Shown: positions 19,031 through 28,017, counted from the stretch's first letter. The stretch: 64,000 nucleotides of DNA from Mangrovimonas futianensis (GCF_021245805.1 NZ_JAJJNF010000002.1:372001-436000); one strand, 5' to 3'. Program-made: numbers and translations. Notes: generated from the letters alone by a model not told the origin.

Positions 19031-19038
19031 CAAAAATA
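19031..19038 (-). promoter_or_regulatory. -7 promoter element TATTTTTG (minus strand)
   Basis: Exact TAnnTTTG on the minus strand, ending 15 bases before ATG 19015. Its position excludes the upstream TTG at 19033 as the start of the reductase. Confidence 0.55.
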
Positions 19039-19132
19039 GGGAACATTCTGCTCAATTAAGACTGTGATTGTAACAAAATTGGTAATATTGTTACTCATTA
19101 CTTGAATCCTATTAATCAATTGATATTTAATT

Positions 19133-19534
19133 ATGAAAAACCTATTTTTTGTATTGGCGCTTGTATTCTCTATTTCACTTCAAGCTCAAGAAGACGCCTC
19201 TTTAAAATCACAAACCATTCAATTAATAAAAGCAACGGGGGCAACCCAAATGTTTGAGGATGTGATTACCCAAATTGGAAATATGGTGCCAGAGGACAAA
19301 AAGCCTGATTATTTAAAGGAAGCCAAAGGAACTTTGGACCAATTGTATACAGATTTGGCTCAAGTTTACATGAATGAATTTTCAGAAGAAGAAATAGTAG
19401 AATTAAATAAATTTTACCAAACAGAATTGGGTAAAAAACTATCAGCTAGCCAGTCTAAATTATCTCAAAAAGGGATGGTCATTGGTCAAAGCTGGGGAAT
19501 GAAACTTCAGCAGATTGCTCAAAAATATATGTAG
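19133..19534 (+). CDS. DUF2059 domain secreted protein
   Basis: 133 residues. A Sec signal peptide (MKNLFFVLALVFSISLQAQ, cleavage after residue 19 or so) is followed by a helical domain with MYMNEFSEEEI-like YMNEFSEEEIVELNKFYQTE, the recognisable core of DUF2059. The family is periplasmic with no known biochemical role. It is followed after 15 bases by the DUF5687 permease gene and may share its transcript. Confidence 0.82.
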   Translation: MKNLFFVLALVFSISLQAQEDASLKSQTIQLIKATGATQMFEDVITQIGNMVPEDKKPDYLKEAKGTLDQLYTDLAQVYMNEFSEEEIVELNKFYQTELGKKLSASQSKLSQKGMVIGQSWGMKLQQIAQKYM

Positions 19535-19549
19535 AACCAACTCTTTCAA

Positions 19550-21034
19550 ATGATGAAAATTTCTCATTTTTTAAATCTTGAATGGAAGCAGTTTTTTAGG
19601 TCGTCCCACTGGCAAAAAAGTGTGGCACTTAATATCCTTTTGATATTATTGGCTTTATATTTTATGGCTTCCTTTTTGGTGATGGGTGTTGCTTTATATC
19701 CTATTCTTAAAGAGCAGTTTCCAGATCAGAACCCGCTCATTATTGTAAATGGCGTGTTATTTTATTGGTGGTTGGCTGAGCTTATGATAAGGTTCTTTTT
19801 TCAGAAATTGCCAGTAATGAGTGTCAAGCCATTATTGACATTGCCCGTCAAAAGAAGTAAGGTGGTCAATTATGTTTTAGGAAAATCGACACTTTCTTTT
19901 ATTAATTTCTTACCGTTATTTGCTGTCATTCCATTTGGCGTCATGTTAATTATTAATGATTACCCATTGGTGTCGGTATTGGTTTGGATTTTGGCCATGA
20001 TCATCATGACCTTAATCATGAACTTTTTGAATTTCATTATTGAAAGTTTTTCGTCAGAAAGCGAGCTGGCCTTTTTGCCAATTATTGTCATAGTTGGAGG
20101 CCTTTTTGCGCTGAATTATTTTGATATTGTTTCACTGTCAAAATTCACGGGGAATGCCATTACAGCGGTATATAATCAACCCATTTATCTGATAATTTTG
20201 GTTTTGATTTTGGCAGGAGTTTATCTTTTTAATTTCAAGATTTTAAAACAAAAATTGTATCTGGATAGCTCATTAAAGTCCAAGGTTGCTGAGGTAAATG
20301 TGGCTGATTTAGGTTGGACCAAAAGGTTTGGTGATTTAGCACCATTTATGCAATTGGATTTAAAGCTGATTTGGAGAAACAAGAGATCTAAATCCTCAGC
20401 TTTTTTAATGATAATTGGATTACTATATGGTTTGGCATTTTATCCCAATCCCACCTATCAAGAAATGCCTTGGATTTTTGGATTTGTAGGCATTTTTGTG
20501 ACGGGTATTTTTATGATCAGTTTTGGCCAATTCATTCCAGCTTGGGATAGTGCCTACTACAAATTGCTGATGAGCCAAAATATCAAGTATGAGCAGTACT
20601 TAAAATCTAAGTTTACCCTTATGGCCATGAGTGTGATTATTCTTTTTGTGTTGAGTATCCCTTATGTGTATTTTGGATGGAAAATTTTATTGGCTCATTT
20701 TGCGGCAGCCCTATATAATATTGGGATTAATACCCATGTGGTATTGTTTGGAGGGGCATTTAACAGGAAGAAAATAGACCTTAGCCAAAGAGCTGCATTT
20801 AATTACCAAGGAACAGGAGCCGTACAGTGGCTTATCGGAATTCCTTTAATGCTATTACCACTGGCTATTTTTGGGGGTGTTTACGCCATTTCCAATTTTG
20901 AGACGGGTTGTGCCGTGTTGGCCATATTGGGAATTATAGGAATCTTGTTCCATCAAAAATTAATGCGATTTATAACAGAAAAATATTTGGAGTCAAAATA
21001 TAAAATGATCAGTGCCTTTGGTCAGGACAGTTAA
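19550..21034 (+). CDS. DUF5687 family ABC transporter membrane protein
   Basis: 494 residues with about twelve hydrophobic segments in two groups separated by a charged loop (about 235-275). FLNLEWKQFFRSSHWQKS at the N-terminus resembles bacteriocin/ABC-2-type exporter permeases and the DUF5687 family. The ATP-binding subunit gene follows after 12 bases, so the pair probably forms an exporter in the inner membrane. Substrate unknown. Confidence 0.82.
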   Translation: MMKISHFLNLEWKQFFRSSHWQKSVALNILLILLALYFMASFLVMGVALYPILKEQFPDQNPLIIVNGVLFYWWLAELMIRFFFQKLPVMSVKPLLTLPVKRSKVVNYVLGKSTLSFINFLPLFAVIPFGVMLIINDYPLVSVLVWILAMIIMTLIMNFLNFIIESFSSESELAFLPIIVIVGGLFALNYFDIVSLSKFTGNAITAVYNQPIYLIILVLILAGVYLFNFKILKQKLYLDSSLKSKVAEVNVADLGWTKRFGDLAPFMQLDLKLIWRNKRSKSSAFLMIIGLLYGLAFYPNPTYQEMPWIFGFVGIFVTGIFMISFGQFIPAWDSAYYKLLMSQNIKYEQYLKSKFTLMAMSVIILFVLSIPYVYFGWKILLAHFAAALYNIGINTHVVLFGGAFNRKKIDLSQRAAFNYQGTGAVQWLIGIPLMLLPLAIFGGVYAISNFETGCAVLAILGIIGILFHQKLMRFITEKYLESKYKMISAFGQDS

Positions 21035-21046
21035 TACCTCAAAATT

Positions 21047-21754
21047 ATGATACAGACATCAAACCTTTCAAAAACATATAATAAGAAGACCGTTTTAAAA
21101 ATAGAGGAGCTGGATATTCCCAAAGGACAAAGTTTTGGTCTGGTTGGGAACAATGGGGCGGGTAAAACAACCTATTTCAGCTTGTTGTTAGATTTAATTA
21201 ACCCTTCCACAGGTTTTATTAAGAACAATGAGATTCAAGTGAGTTTGAGTGAAGATTGGAAGCCTTTTACTTCGGCCTTCATTGATGAGAGTTTCTTAAT
21301 CGGCTATTTAACACCAGAGGAGTATTTCTATTTTATTGGGGAGTTAAGAGGAAGAAACAAAGCGGATGTAGATGCGCTTTTAGCCCAGTTTGAAGATTTT
21401 TTTCATGGAGAAATCTTAGGGCAGAAGAAATATTTAAGGGATTTAAGTAAAGGAAATCAAAAAAAGGCAGGAATTGTGGCAGCCTTGATTGGAGATCCAG
21501 AAGTGATTATTCTGGATGAGCCTTTTGCCAATTTGGATCCAACTACACAAATTCGACTCAAAAACATCATTAAGGAATTAGCTGAAAAAAGAGGTGTTAC
21601 TGTATTGATTTCCAGTCATGATCTTTTGCATGTTACTGATGTTTGTGAGCGTATTGTAGTACTTGAAAAAGGAGAAATAGTTAAGGATTTGGTAACCAGT
21701 GATGCTACTTTAAAAGAATTGGAAGCCCATTTTTCAGGAACCCAAAGCGCTTAA
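21047..21754 (+). CDS. ABC transporter ATP-binding protein
   Basis: 235 residues. Walker A GNNGAGKT (34-41), a degenerate signature LSKGN (133-137, SKGNQ in place of SGGQ), Walker B VIILDEP (153-159) and the switch His in ISSHD. It powers the DUF5687 permease encoded just upstream. Length fits a single nucleotide-binding domain. A strong hairpin terminator follows, closing this transcript. Confidence 0.92.
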   Translation: MIQTSNLSKTYNKKTVLKIEELDIPKGQSFGLVGNNGAGKTTYFSLLLDLINPSTGFIKNNEIQVSLSEDWKPFTSAFIDESFLIGYLTPEEYFYFIGELRGRNKADVDALLAQFEDFFHGEILGQKKYLRDLSKGNQKKAGIVAALIGDPEVIILDEPFANLDPTTQIRLKNIIKELAEKRGVTVLISSHDLLHVTDVCERIVVLEKGEIVKDLVTSDATLKELEAHFSGTQSA

Positions 21755-21798
21755 TTAATATTCAATTTATAAGATAATTCAAAAAGATGCTTATTTTT

Positions 21799-21830
21799 AC
21801 GGCTACACATAATATGTGTGGCCGTTTTTA
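21799..21830 (+). terminator. Rho-independent terminator after the ABC transporter operon
   Basis: The 12-bp stem ACGGCTACACAT/ATGTGTGGCCGT has one G-T pair and a 3-base loop (21811-21813), followed by TTTTT. It lies 45 bases after the ATP-binding subunit stop. An in-frame GTG (21818) for the next gene falls in the right arm, which argues against that start. Confidence 0.8.
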
Positions 21831-21859
21831 GTTATTTAATAACCAAGTATAACCAACAT

Positions 21860-24421
21860 TTGAAGACTTCTTTTGTAAAAATAGGTATCTGGCTTTTTTC
21901 CATTGCAATATTGTTCTCTGCCTGCTCCAGAAAGAAAAACAGTTTTGTAAGTAGAAATTATCATGCCGTAACTGCAGAATACAATGCGTTATATAATGGT
22001 TATTTGGCATTGGAAGAAGGGAAGAAAACTCTTAATACGGCCTACCAGGATGATTATTGGCAAGTATTGCCTATAGAAAGAATGCAAGTTTTTGAAGATG
22101 TGATTCTTCCTGGTCAAAGCAAAAATGAAAACTTCAACAGGGCCGAAGACAAGGCTATTATTGCCATTCAAAAACACAGTATGAGTATTTCTGGAAAGGA
22201 ATACAATCCGCAAATGGATGAAGCTTATTTATTGTTGGGTCAATCCCGTTATTTTGACCAACGATTTGTTCCAGCTTTACAGGCCTTTAATTACATATTA
22301 TATAGATATCCCGCAAGTGATAAAATCAATCAGGCGAAAATTTGGAGAGAGAAGACAAATATTCGTTTAGACAATGATGAGTTGGCTATTGAGAATTTGA
22401 AAAAACTGTTGGAAGAAGATATTCAAGGTCAAGATTTGGCAGATGCTACTTCCATGTTGGCGCAAGCCTATATCAATACCAAATCCTTGGACAGTGCTGT
22501 TACACAACTTGAAACAGCAAGCAATAGCACCAAAGATGATGACGAACGAGGGCGATACCGATTTATTCAAGGACAGTTGTATAATGAATTAGGATATAAA
22601 GACAGTGCCAACATTGCCTTTGATCAAGTTATTGAACTGAATAGAAGAACTCCAAGAATCTACTATATAAGTGCTCATTTGGAAAAGGCCAAGAATTTTG
22701 ATTATGATAATGGAGATAAATTGGCGTTTCTTGAGTTATTGACAAAACTTGAAGAGAATCGTGAAAACCGTCCGTATTTAGATCGTATCTATCACCAAGA
22801 GGGAGAGTTCTTTTTGACAGAAGGAATGGATTCCTTAGCCTTGGTATATTACAACAAGTCTTTAAGAACACCTACGAGAGATAAAAAACTAAGAGCCAGA
22901 AATTATGTAATCTTAGGAGATTATTATTTTGATGAAGCAGAGTATAAGACTGCTGGTTTATATTACGACAGCACCATGTTGAACATGGAAAAAAATAAGA
23001 AGCCTTATCGAATTATCAAGAGAAAAAGGGATAACCTAGAAGATGTCATACTCTATGAGGATATTGCTGAAGCAAATGACAGTATTTTAGGCTTGGTGGC
23101 TATGAATGATACCGAGCGATTGGAATATTTTACGCAATATACTGAAGATTTAAAGGTAAAAGCTGAAGAAGAAAAGGAACGTCAAGAAGCGGCAGAAAGA
23201 ATGGCCAATCAAGGATTGGTTACTGTGAATGATAATTTAGTAAATAAAACAAATAGGGGGCCAAATCCACAAAGTGCCTCTAGTTTTTATTTCTACAATC
23301 AAAATACCATTTCATTTGGGAAAAATGAATTCAGACAGGTTTGGGGAGATAGGGCTCCTGAGGACAACTGGAGGTGGTCTTCCAATCAATTAAGAACGTC
23401 AAATACCGAAGAGATAGAAGAGGAAGTTGCCACAATTGATGAAACTGAAATGTTCGACCCTAATTATTACATTGGGCAAATTCCAGTAGAACAAACGGCT
23501 ATAGATAGTATTGCCAAAGAACGCAATTTTGCTTATTACCAATTGGGTATTATATATAAGGAGAAGTTTAAAGAATATCGACTTTCTGAAAATCGCTTGG
23601 AAGCTTTGTTGGTAAGTGATCCAGAGGAAAAACTCATTCTTCCTTCCAAGTACAATTTATATCGTGTTTATCTAGAGTTGGGAGAAACAGCCAAAGCTGA
23701 AAGAATAAAACAGGAGATTATCTCAGAATACCCAGACTCAAGATATGCAGCGATACTGATAAATCCAGAGTCGGCAACCCAAAAGGATGAAAATAGTCCA
23801 GAAAGTATTTATGAAAGGCTATACCAAGAGCTGCAAGATCAAAACTATGCAGAAGTTCTTGGCAAGTCATCTGAAATGATCACCCAATTGGAAGGTGATC
23901 CTATGGCGCCGAAGTTTGAAATATTAAAAGCCACGGCAGAAGGCCGTTTATATGGATTTGAAAAATACTCTAAGGGTATTAATGATGTGGCAGTAAATTA
24001 TTCCAACACACCAGAAGGCATTGAAGCGCAACGTATGGTAACTGAAGTATTGCCCAAATTGGCTGTGAAGGATTTCGCTGAAAATGCGAATGAAACCAAT
24101 TTTAAAATCGTGTATTATTTCAACAATGCCGATTCAGAAACTTTGGAAGCATTTAAAAAGAAATTAGACAAGGAGGTAGAACAGGTTAATGTATTTGAAC
24201 TGTCCACTTCCATCGACATTTATAACCCCAATACTACCTTTGTAGTAGTTCATGGTTTGAAGAGTAGAGAAGGTGCTAAAGGATTTGCCCTAGCGCTTGA
24301 GGAAAGGAAGAAAGACAAGATTGTCCATCAGTTTTTCCCAGTTTCGTCTTCAAACTATAAAATCATCCAAATCCATAAGAACATGGATGATTATTTGAAT
24401 TATTTAGAAACTAATAACTAA
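21860..24421 (+). CDS. sprE: Type IX secretion/gliding motility TPR lipoprotein SprE (PorW)
   Basis: 853 residues from TTG 21860, chosen because it gives a compact lipoprotein signal (lipobox FSAC, Cys at residue 22) and the alternative GTG lies inside a terminator. SRKKNSFVSRNYHAVTAEYNALYNG after the Cys and the TPR-like repeats through most of the protein match SprE of Flavobacterium. SprE/PorW is an envelope lipoprotein needed for type IX secretion and gliding. The last 80 residues resemble a small ferredoxin-like repeat domain. Bactofilin and ATP synthase genes follow, as I recall for flavobacterial genomes. Confidence 0.88.
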   Translation: MKTSFVKIGIWLFSIAILFSACSRKKNSFVSRNYHAVTAEYNALYNGYLALEEGKKTLNTAYQDDYWQVLPIERMQVFEDVILPGQSKNENFNRAEDKAIIAIQKHSMSISGKEYNPQMDEAYLLLGQSRYFDQRFVPALQAFNYILYRYPASDKINQAKIWREKTNIRLDNDELAIENLKKLLEEDIQGQDLADATSMLAQAYINTKSLDSAVTQLETASNSTKDDDERGRYRFIQGQLYNELGYKDSANIAFDQVIELNRRTPRIYYISAHLEKAKNFDYDNGDKLAFLELLTKLEENRENRPYLDRIYHQEGEFFLTEGMDSLALVYYNKSLRTPTRDKKLRARNYVILGDYYFDEAEYKTAGLYYDSTMLNMEKNKKPYRIIKRKRDNLEDVILYEDIAEANDSILGLVAMNDTERLEYFTQYTEDLKVKAEEEKERQEAAERMANQGLVTVNDNLVNKTNRGPNPQSASSFYFYNQNTISFGKNEFRQVWGDRAPEDNWRWSSNQLRTSNTEEIEEEVATIDETEMFDPNYYIGQIPVEQTAIDSIAKERNFAYYQLGIIYKEKFKEYRLSENRLEALLVSDPEEKLILPSKYNLYRVYLELGETAKAERIKQEIISEYPDSRYAAILINPESATQKDENSPESIYERLYQELQDQNYAEVLGKSSEMITQLEGDPMAPKFEILKATAEGRLYGFEKYSKGINDVAVNYSNTPEGIEAQRMVTEVLPKLAVKDFAENANETNFKIVYYFNNADSETLEAFKKKLDKEVEQVNVFELSTSIDIYNPNTTFVVVHGLKSREGAKGFALALEERKKDKIVHQFFPVSSSNYKIIQIHKNMDDYLNYLETNN

Positions 24422-24428
24422 AAGTAAG

Positions 24429-24860
24429 ATGGCTATGTTTTCAGAAAACAAAAAGGAAAAGCAATCTTTTGATTCATCATCGAATCAAAACATTGTAGCG
24501 AAGGGAACCAAAATTATTGGTGATTTAACCAGCGAGGGAGATATTAGAATTGACGGTATCGTTGAAGGAAATATCAAAACCCCTGGGAAAGTTGTGGTAG
24601 GAAAATCAGGATTGATTAAAGGAACCTTAAATGGGACCGATGCACATTTTGAAGGAAAATTTTCCGGAAAATTAAATTTATCAGGAACCCTAAATCTTAA
24701 ATCTTCAGCCCATGTAGAGGGAGAAGTGGTATTAGGGAAACTATCTGTAGAACCGGGAGCAACCTTCAATGTAAATTGTGCCATGAAAGGAGCCGTAAAG
24801 GAATTTAACCAAGGTGGACAACCAAAAGAAAGAAAACAAGAACAAGGGCAATCAGCTTAA
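24429..24860 (+). CDS. Bactofilin (polymer-forming cytoskeletal protein)
   Basis: 143 residues. The core GTKIIGDLTSEGDIRIDG...EGNI (about 26-52) is the bactofilin (DUF583) motif, and short hydrophobic-glycine repeats up to about 125 form the beta-helix that polymerises without nucleotide. N- and C-terminal tails are disordered and charged. It lies 7 bases after sprE and its 3' end overlaps atpZ by 47 bases. A role in scaffolding envelope or secretion machinery is inferred from the family and position. Confidence 0.9.
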   Translation: MAMFSENKKEKQSFDSSSNQNIVAKGTKIIGDLTSEGDIRIDGIVEGNIKTPGKVVVGKSGLIKGTLNGTDAHFEGKFSGKLNLSGTLNLKSSAHVEGEVVLGKLSVEPGATFNVNCAMKGAVKEFNQGGQPKERKQEQGQSA

Positions 24861-25050
24861 GAATCTGGCTGCTATGTCTGGGGTTGCCATTCAAATGGGA
24901 ATCACCATTTATTTGTTTGTGCTGTTGGGTAAATGGCTGGATGGCAAATTTACCGATGGTGGCAAGTTATTTCTTATTGTTTGTACTTTATTGGGAGTAG
25001 GCATTTCCCTGTATGTGGTATTGAAACAAATTAATAAATTGAATGAATAA
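24814..25050 (+). CDS. atpZ: AtpZ/AtpI family F0 accessory protein
   Basis: 78 residues, GTG start. A Lys/Asn-rich N-terminus leads into LKNLAAMSGVAIQMGITIY and a second helix, the two-helix hairpin of the AtpZ/AtpI (F0F1-ATPase subunit) family. The family helps assemble the c-ring or moves Mg/Ca. The GTG lies inside the bactofilin gene (47-base overlap); the only inner ATG would cut off conserved residues. It overlaps the next gene by 8 bases. Confidence 0.82.
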   Translation: MDNQKKENKNKGNQLKNLAAMSGVAIQMGITIYLFVLLGKWLDGKFTDGGKLFLIVCTLLGVGISLYVVLKQINKLNE

Positions 25051-25432
25051 AAAGAGATTATTCATATACCTTTTAATAATAGCAATCACCTCGTTGATTG
25101 CTTTTTTTATCCATACAGTCGTTTTAAAACAAATGGATCTGCCACCTTATGAGCATAAAATTGTTTTGGCTTATATCGTGAATACCTGTTTGGCTATGGG
25201 GATTCTATTCTGTTTGTATTTTTTCAAAGAAAAATTCAGAGATCAGTTGGGATTTTTATTCATGCTTGGAAGCTTTTTGAAGTTTATATTTTTTTTCATT
25301 CTCTTTTACCCAGCTTATCATGCCGACAATGAAGTATCGACTCTAGAGTTCACTTCATTTTTTATTCCCTATGCAACTTCCTTGATTACAGAAACTTTTG
25401 GAGGCGTAAGGCTCTTAAACAGTTTAGATTAG
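25043..25432 (+). CDS. DUF6168 family membrane protein in the ATP synthase locus
   Basis: 129 residues with four predicted helices and very little soluble sequence. It occupies the place where AtpI-like proteins are found, between atpZ and atpB, and matches DUF6168 as I remember it (MNKKRLFIYLLIIAI, LPPYEHKI). Function unknown; it may assist F0 assembly. It starts inside the end of atpZ (ATGAATAA). A 115-base gap with a promoter separates it from atpB. Confidence 0.68.
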   Translation: MNKKRLFIYLLIIAITSLIAFFIHTVVLKQMDLPPYEHKIVLAYIVNTCLAMGILFCLYFFKEKFRDQLGFLFMLGSFLKFIFFFILFYPAYHADNEVSTLEFTSFFIPYATSLITETFGGVRLLNSLD

Positions 25433-25505
25433 TCCCAATTAAAGGGGTGAAAGAAGCATTCCAAAATAATGTAAAATTTTCTTTTTTGATTTTGAGATAA
25501 AAGCA

Positions 25506-25513
25506 TACCTTTG
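25506..25513 (+). promoter_or_regulatory. -7 promoter element TACCTTTG of the atpBEFHAG operon
   Basis: Exact TAnnTTTG, 34 bases before the atpB ATG. TTTG at 25485-25488, 17 bases upstream, can act as the -33 element. It would give atpB and the following genes their own transcript, separate from sprE-bactofilin-atpZ. Confidence 0.62.
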
Positions 25514-25547
25514 CACCAATTTTTAAGGATACAATTTTTGTTTCGAC

Positions 25548-26669
25548 ATGCAAAGAAAGTCAGTTTTTAGTTTGCTTTTGTTTTTTATAGCCTCTTTGTC
25601 CCTTTCTACTATGTTAGCTCAACATGGTGAAAATCAACATGAAGAGATGGAACTTCAAGAAGTTGCTCCAGGTGTTGAGGGTAAAGAAGGACTCAAGAAA
25701 GAGATTAAAGAATACATAAATCATCACTTGTTAGATTCTCATGATTTTAGTTTGTATTCTTATACCAATGATGCGGGAGAAAAAGTACACATCGGATTCC
25801 CTCTTCCAGTTATTTTATGGGATGGCGGATTAAAAGTGTTCTCCTCTTCAAAATTCCATCATGGAGAAGAAGTTGCTGAGGTAGGAGGTGAATATTACAC
25901 ACTTTACCATAATAAGGTTTACAAAACCAATGCACAAGGTGACATAACTCTAGATGACCACCACCATCCAACTAACGTAAAGCCTTTTGATTTATCAATT
26001 ACTAAAAATGTCTTTACCATTTTTATGGTAGGTCTTTTGCTTCTATGGATGTTTAGTTCCATGGCAAAATCTTATAAAAAAGGAGCGCTTCCATCTGGAA
26101 TGGGACGTTTTTTAGAGCCTATAGTACTTTACATTCGTGATGATATTGCTATTCCAAATATTGGGTTGAAGCATTACAAGCGTTACATGAGCTTTTTGTT
26201 AAGTGTGTTCTTCTTTATTTGGATTATCAACCTATTAGGTTTAACGCCGCTAGGAGTTAATGTTACTAACAATATAGCAGTGACTTTTGCTTTAGCAATT
26301 TTAACCTATTTGATTACCACTTTCTCTGGTAACAAAAATTATTGGAAACACATTTTCTGGATGCCAGGAGTACCTGTTCCAATGAAAATCATTTTAGCAC
26401 CAATTGAATTGTTAGGAACTTTTATCAAACCGTTTTCATTATTGATTCGTTTGTATGCTAACATCACAGCTGGTCACATTGTATTGATGAGTATCATTGG
26501 TTTGATGTTTATCTTTAAAAACTGGATAGGAAGTTCGTTGTCTTTCGGATTGGCGTTTGTTTTATCCTTATTGGAGTTGTTGGTTGCTGCTTTACAAGCC
26601 TATATTTTTACCATGCTTTCAGCATTGTATTTTGGTTCGGCTGTAGAAGAACACCACGACGATCACTAA
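25548..26669 (+). CDS. atpB: ATP synthase F0 subunit a
   Basis: 373 residues. A signal peptide and a long extracytoplasmic domain (about 25-155) precede the membrane part, a layout usual in Bacteroidota. SLLIRLYANITAGHI carries the essential Arg of the proton path, and the last helix has ELLVAALQAYIFTML. The protein channels protons against the c-ring. His clusters (KFHHGEE, DDHHHP, EEHHDDH at the very C-terminus) are unusual. First gene of the operon. Confidence 0.95.
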   Translation: MQRKSVFSLLLFFIASLSLSTMLAQHGENQHEEMELQEVAPGVEGKEGLKKEIKEYINHHLLDSHDFSLYSYTNDAGEKVHIGFPLPVILWDGGLKVFSSSKFHHGEEVAEVGGEYYTLYHNKVYKTNAQGDITLDDHHHPTNVKPFDLSITKNVFTIFMVGLLLLWMFSSMAKSYKKGALPSGMGRFLEPIVLYIRDDIAIPNIGLKHYKRYMSFLLSVFFFIWIINLLGLTPLGVNVTNNIAVTFALAILTYLITTFSGNKNYWKHIFWMPGVPVPMKIILAPIELLGTFIKPFSLLIRLYANITAGHIVLMSIIGLMFIFKNWIGSSLSFGLAFVLSLLELLVAALQAYIFTMLSALYFGSAVEEHHDDH

Positions 26670-26701
26670 AATTGAATGTTTAATTATTTAATATATATAT
26701 T

Positions 26702-26893
26702 ATGACTATTCCAAACATTGTAGGAGCTGGTTTAATTGTTATCGGTGCTGGTTTAGGTATCGGTAGAATTGGTGGACAAGCTATGGAAGCTATTGCTCGT
26801 CAACCTGAAGCTTCAGGAAAAATCCAAACAGCTATGCTTATTGCAGCTGCCCTTATTGAAGGTATTGGATTTGCTGCTTTATTCGCGGCATAA
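26702..26893 (+). CDS. atpE: ATP synthase F0 subunit c
   Basis: 63 residues, two helices joined by the polar loop ARQPEA. The ion-binding Glu is in ALIEGIGF. The residues that mark sodium-binding rings (Gln in helix 1, Glu-Ser in helix 2) are not present, so a proton ring is expected. Codon use is strongly biased to common codons, fitting high expression. A strong hairpin follows the stop. Confidence 0.96.
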   Translation: MTIPNIVGAGLIVIGAGLGIGRIGGQAMEAIARQPEASGKIQTAMLIAAALIEGIGFAALFAA

Positions 26894-26905
26894 TAACACA
26901 AGCAT

Positions 26906-26930
26906 CAGCTATAACGGTTGGTTATAGCTG
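26906..26930 (+). other. Stem-loop between atpE and atpF
   Basis: Perfect 10-bp stem CAGCTATAAC/GTTATAGCTG with a 5-base loop, followed by GTGTTTTATT. It sits 12 bases after the atpE stop and 44 bases before atpF. It may stabilise an atpE 3' end or act as a partial terminator, raising the ratio of subunit c to the later subunits. Confidence 0.65.
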
Positions 26931-26974
26931 GTGTTTTATTAAAAAAGGATTAATTAGATATAACCGAGATATAA

Positions 26975-27475
26975 ATGGATAAGTTAATTAATGAATTTTC
27001 ATTCGGACTATTTTTCTGGCAATTATTGCTTTTTGTTGGATTAGTATTATTGTTGAGAAAATTTGCTTGGAAACCAATTCTTGATGCTGTTGAGAAAAGA
27101 GAATCAGGAATTGAAGATGCCTTGAAAGCTGCAGAAAATGCAAAACTTGAAATGCAAAACCTTCAAGCAGATAACGACAGATTATTAAAAGAAGCTAGAG
27201 CTGAGCGTGAGGCAATGCTTAAAGAGGCAAGAGAAATCAAGGCTAAAATGGTTGCTGATGCTAAAGATGAAGCACAAGTTCAAGCCAATCAAATGATTGA
27301 AGCTGCACAATCTGCTATTGAAAGCGAGAAGCGATTAGCTATGACCGAGTTGAAAAACCAGGTGGCTACATTGTCTTTAGAGATTGCTGAGAAAGTAGTA
27401 CGTGAAGAGTTGTCTAGCAAAGACAAACAAATGGATTTGGTAGAATCTATGTTGGGTGAAACAACCTTAAATTAA
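26975..27475 (+). CDS. atpF: ATP synthase F0 subunit b
   Basis: 166 residues. One N-terminal membrane helix (FGLFFWQLLLFVGLVLLLRKFAW, about 10-32) is followed by a long charged helix (about 40-150) that dimerises as the peripheral stalk. WKPILDAVEKRE at its start is the usual junction. It links subunit a to the F1 head through AtpH. Five bases separate it from atpH. Confidence 0.95.
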   Translation: MDKLINEFSFGLFFWQLLLFVGLVLLLRKFAWKPILDAVEKRESGIEDALKAAENAKLEMQNLQADNDRLLKEARAEREAMLKEAREIKAKMVADAKDEAQVQANQMIEAAQSAIESEKRLAMTELKNQVATLSLEIAEKVVREELSSKDKQMDLVESMLGETTLN

Positions 27476-27480
27476 TAACC

Positions 27481-28017
27481 ATGGCAGGAACTAGAGCAGC
27501 AGCACGTTACGCAAAAGCCATTTTGAGTTTAGCAAAAGATCAAAATACAACTGAGGTTGTAAACAATGATATGAAACTAATCTCAGAGACCATTGCAGAT
27601 AACAAAGACCTAAAGAATGTGCTTAAAAGTCCTGTGGTTAGATCGGCTATTAAAAAATCGATACTAGTTGGTACTTTCAAGGATATCACCCCTAGTACAA
27701 GCAATTTAATAGACACTTTAATTGCCAATAAACGTATAGCGCTTTTAGATGAAATTGCAGTGCAATACAATTTATTGTTTGATCATTTGAATGATATGCA
27801 AGTTGCTAAAGTAACTACAGCTGTTCCTATGACAGATGATATAAAGACGAAAGTGTTGGCTAAGGTTAAAGAATTGACCGGGAAGGAAGCAGAGATAAAA
27901 AATATAGTGGATGAGGACATCATTGGTGGATTCATTTTACGAGTTGGAGATATTCAATACAATGCGAGTATCGCCAATAAATTAAACAGACTTAAAAGAG
28001 AATTTATATTAAATTAA
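27481..28017 (+). CDS. atpH: ATP synthase F1 subunit delta
   Basis: 178 residues. The start RAAARYAKAILSLAKDQ and the C-terminal VDEDIIGGFILRVGDIQYNASIANKL are diagnostic for OSCP/delta. It connects the F1 head to the peripheral stalk. A 77-base gap without a clear gene or terminator precedes atpA. Confidence 0.96.
   Translation: MAGTRAAARYAKAILSLAKDQNTTEVVNNDMKLISETIADNKDLKNVLKSPVVRSAIKKSILVGTFKDITPSTSNLIDTLIANKRIALLDEIAVQYNLLFDHLNDMQVAKVTTAVPMTDDIKTKVLAKVKELTGKEAEIKNIVDEDIIGGFILRVGDIQYNASIANKLNRLKREFILN

Noticed and set aside
24485..24784. Minus-strand ORF of 99 residues across the bactofilin gene
   Set aside because: Proline/serine-rich antisense of the bactofilin beta-helix repeats; the plus-strand gene is clear.
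26702..26893. Sodium-dependent ATP synthase
   Set aside because: Subunit c has the ion-binding Glu but lacks the Gln in helix 1 and the Glu-Ser pattern of sodium-binding rings.
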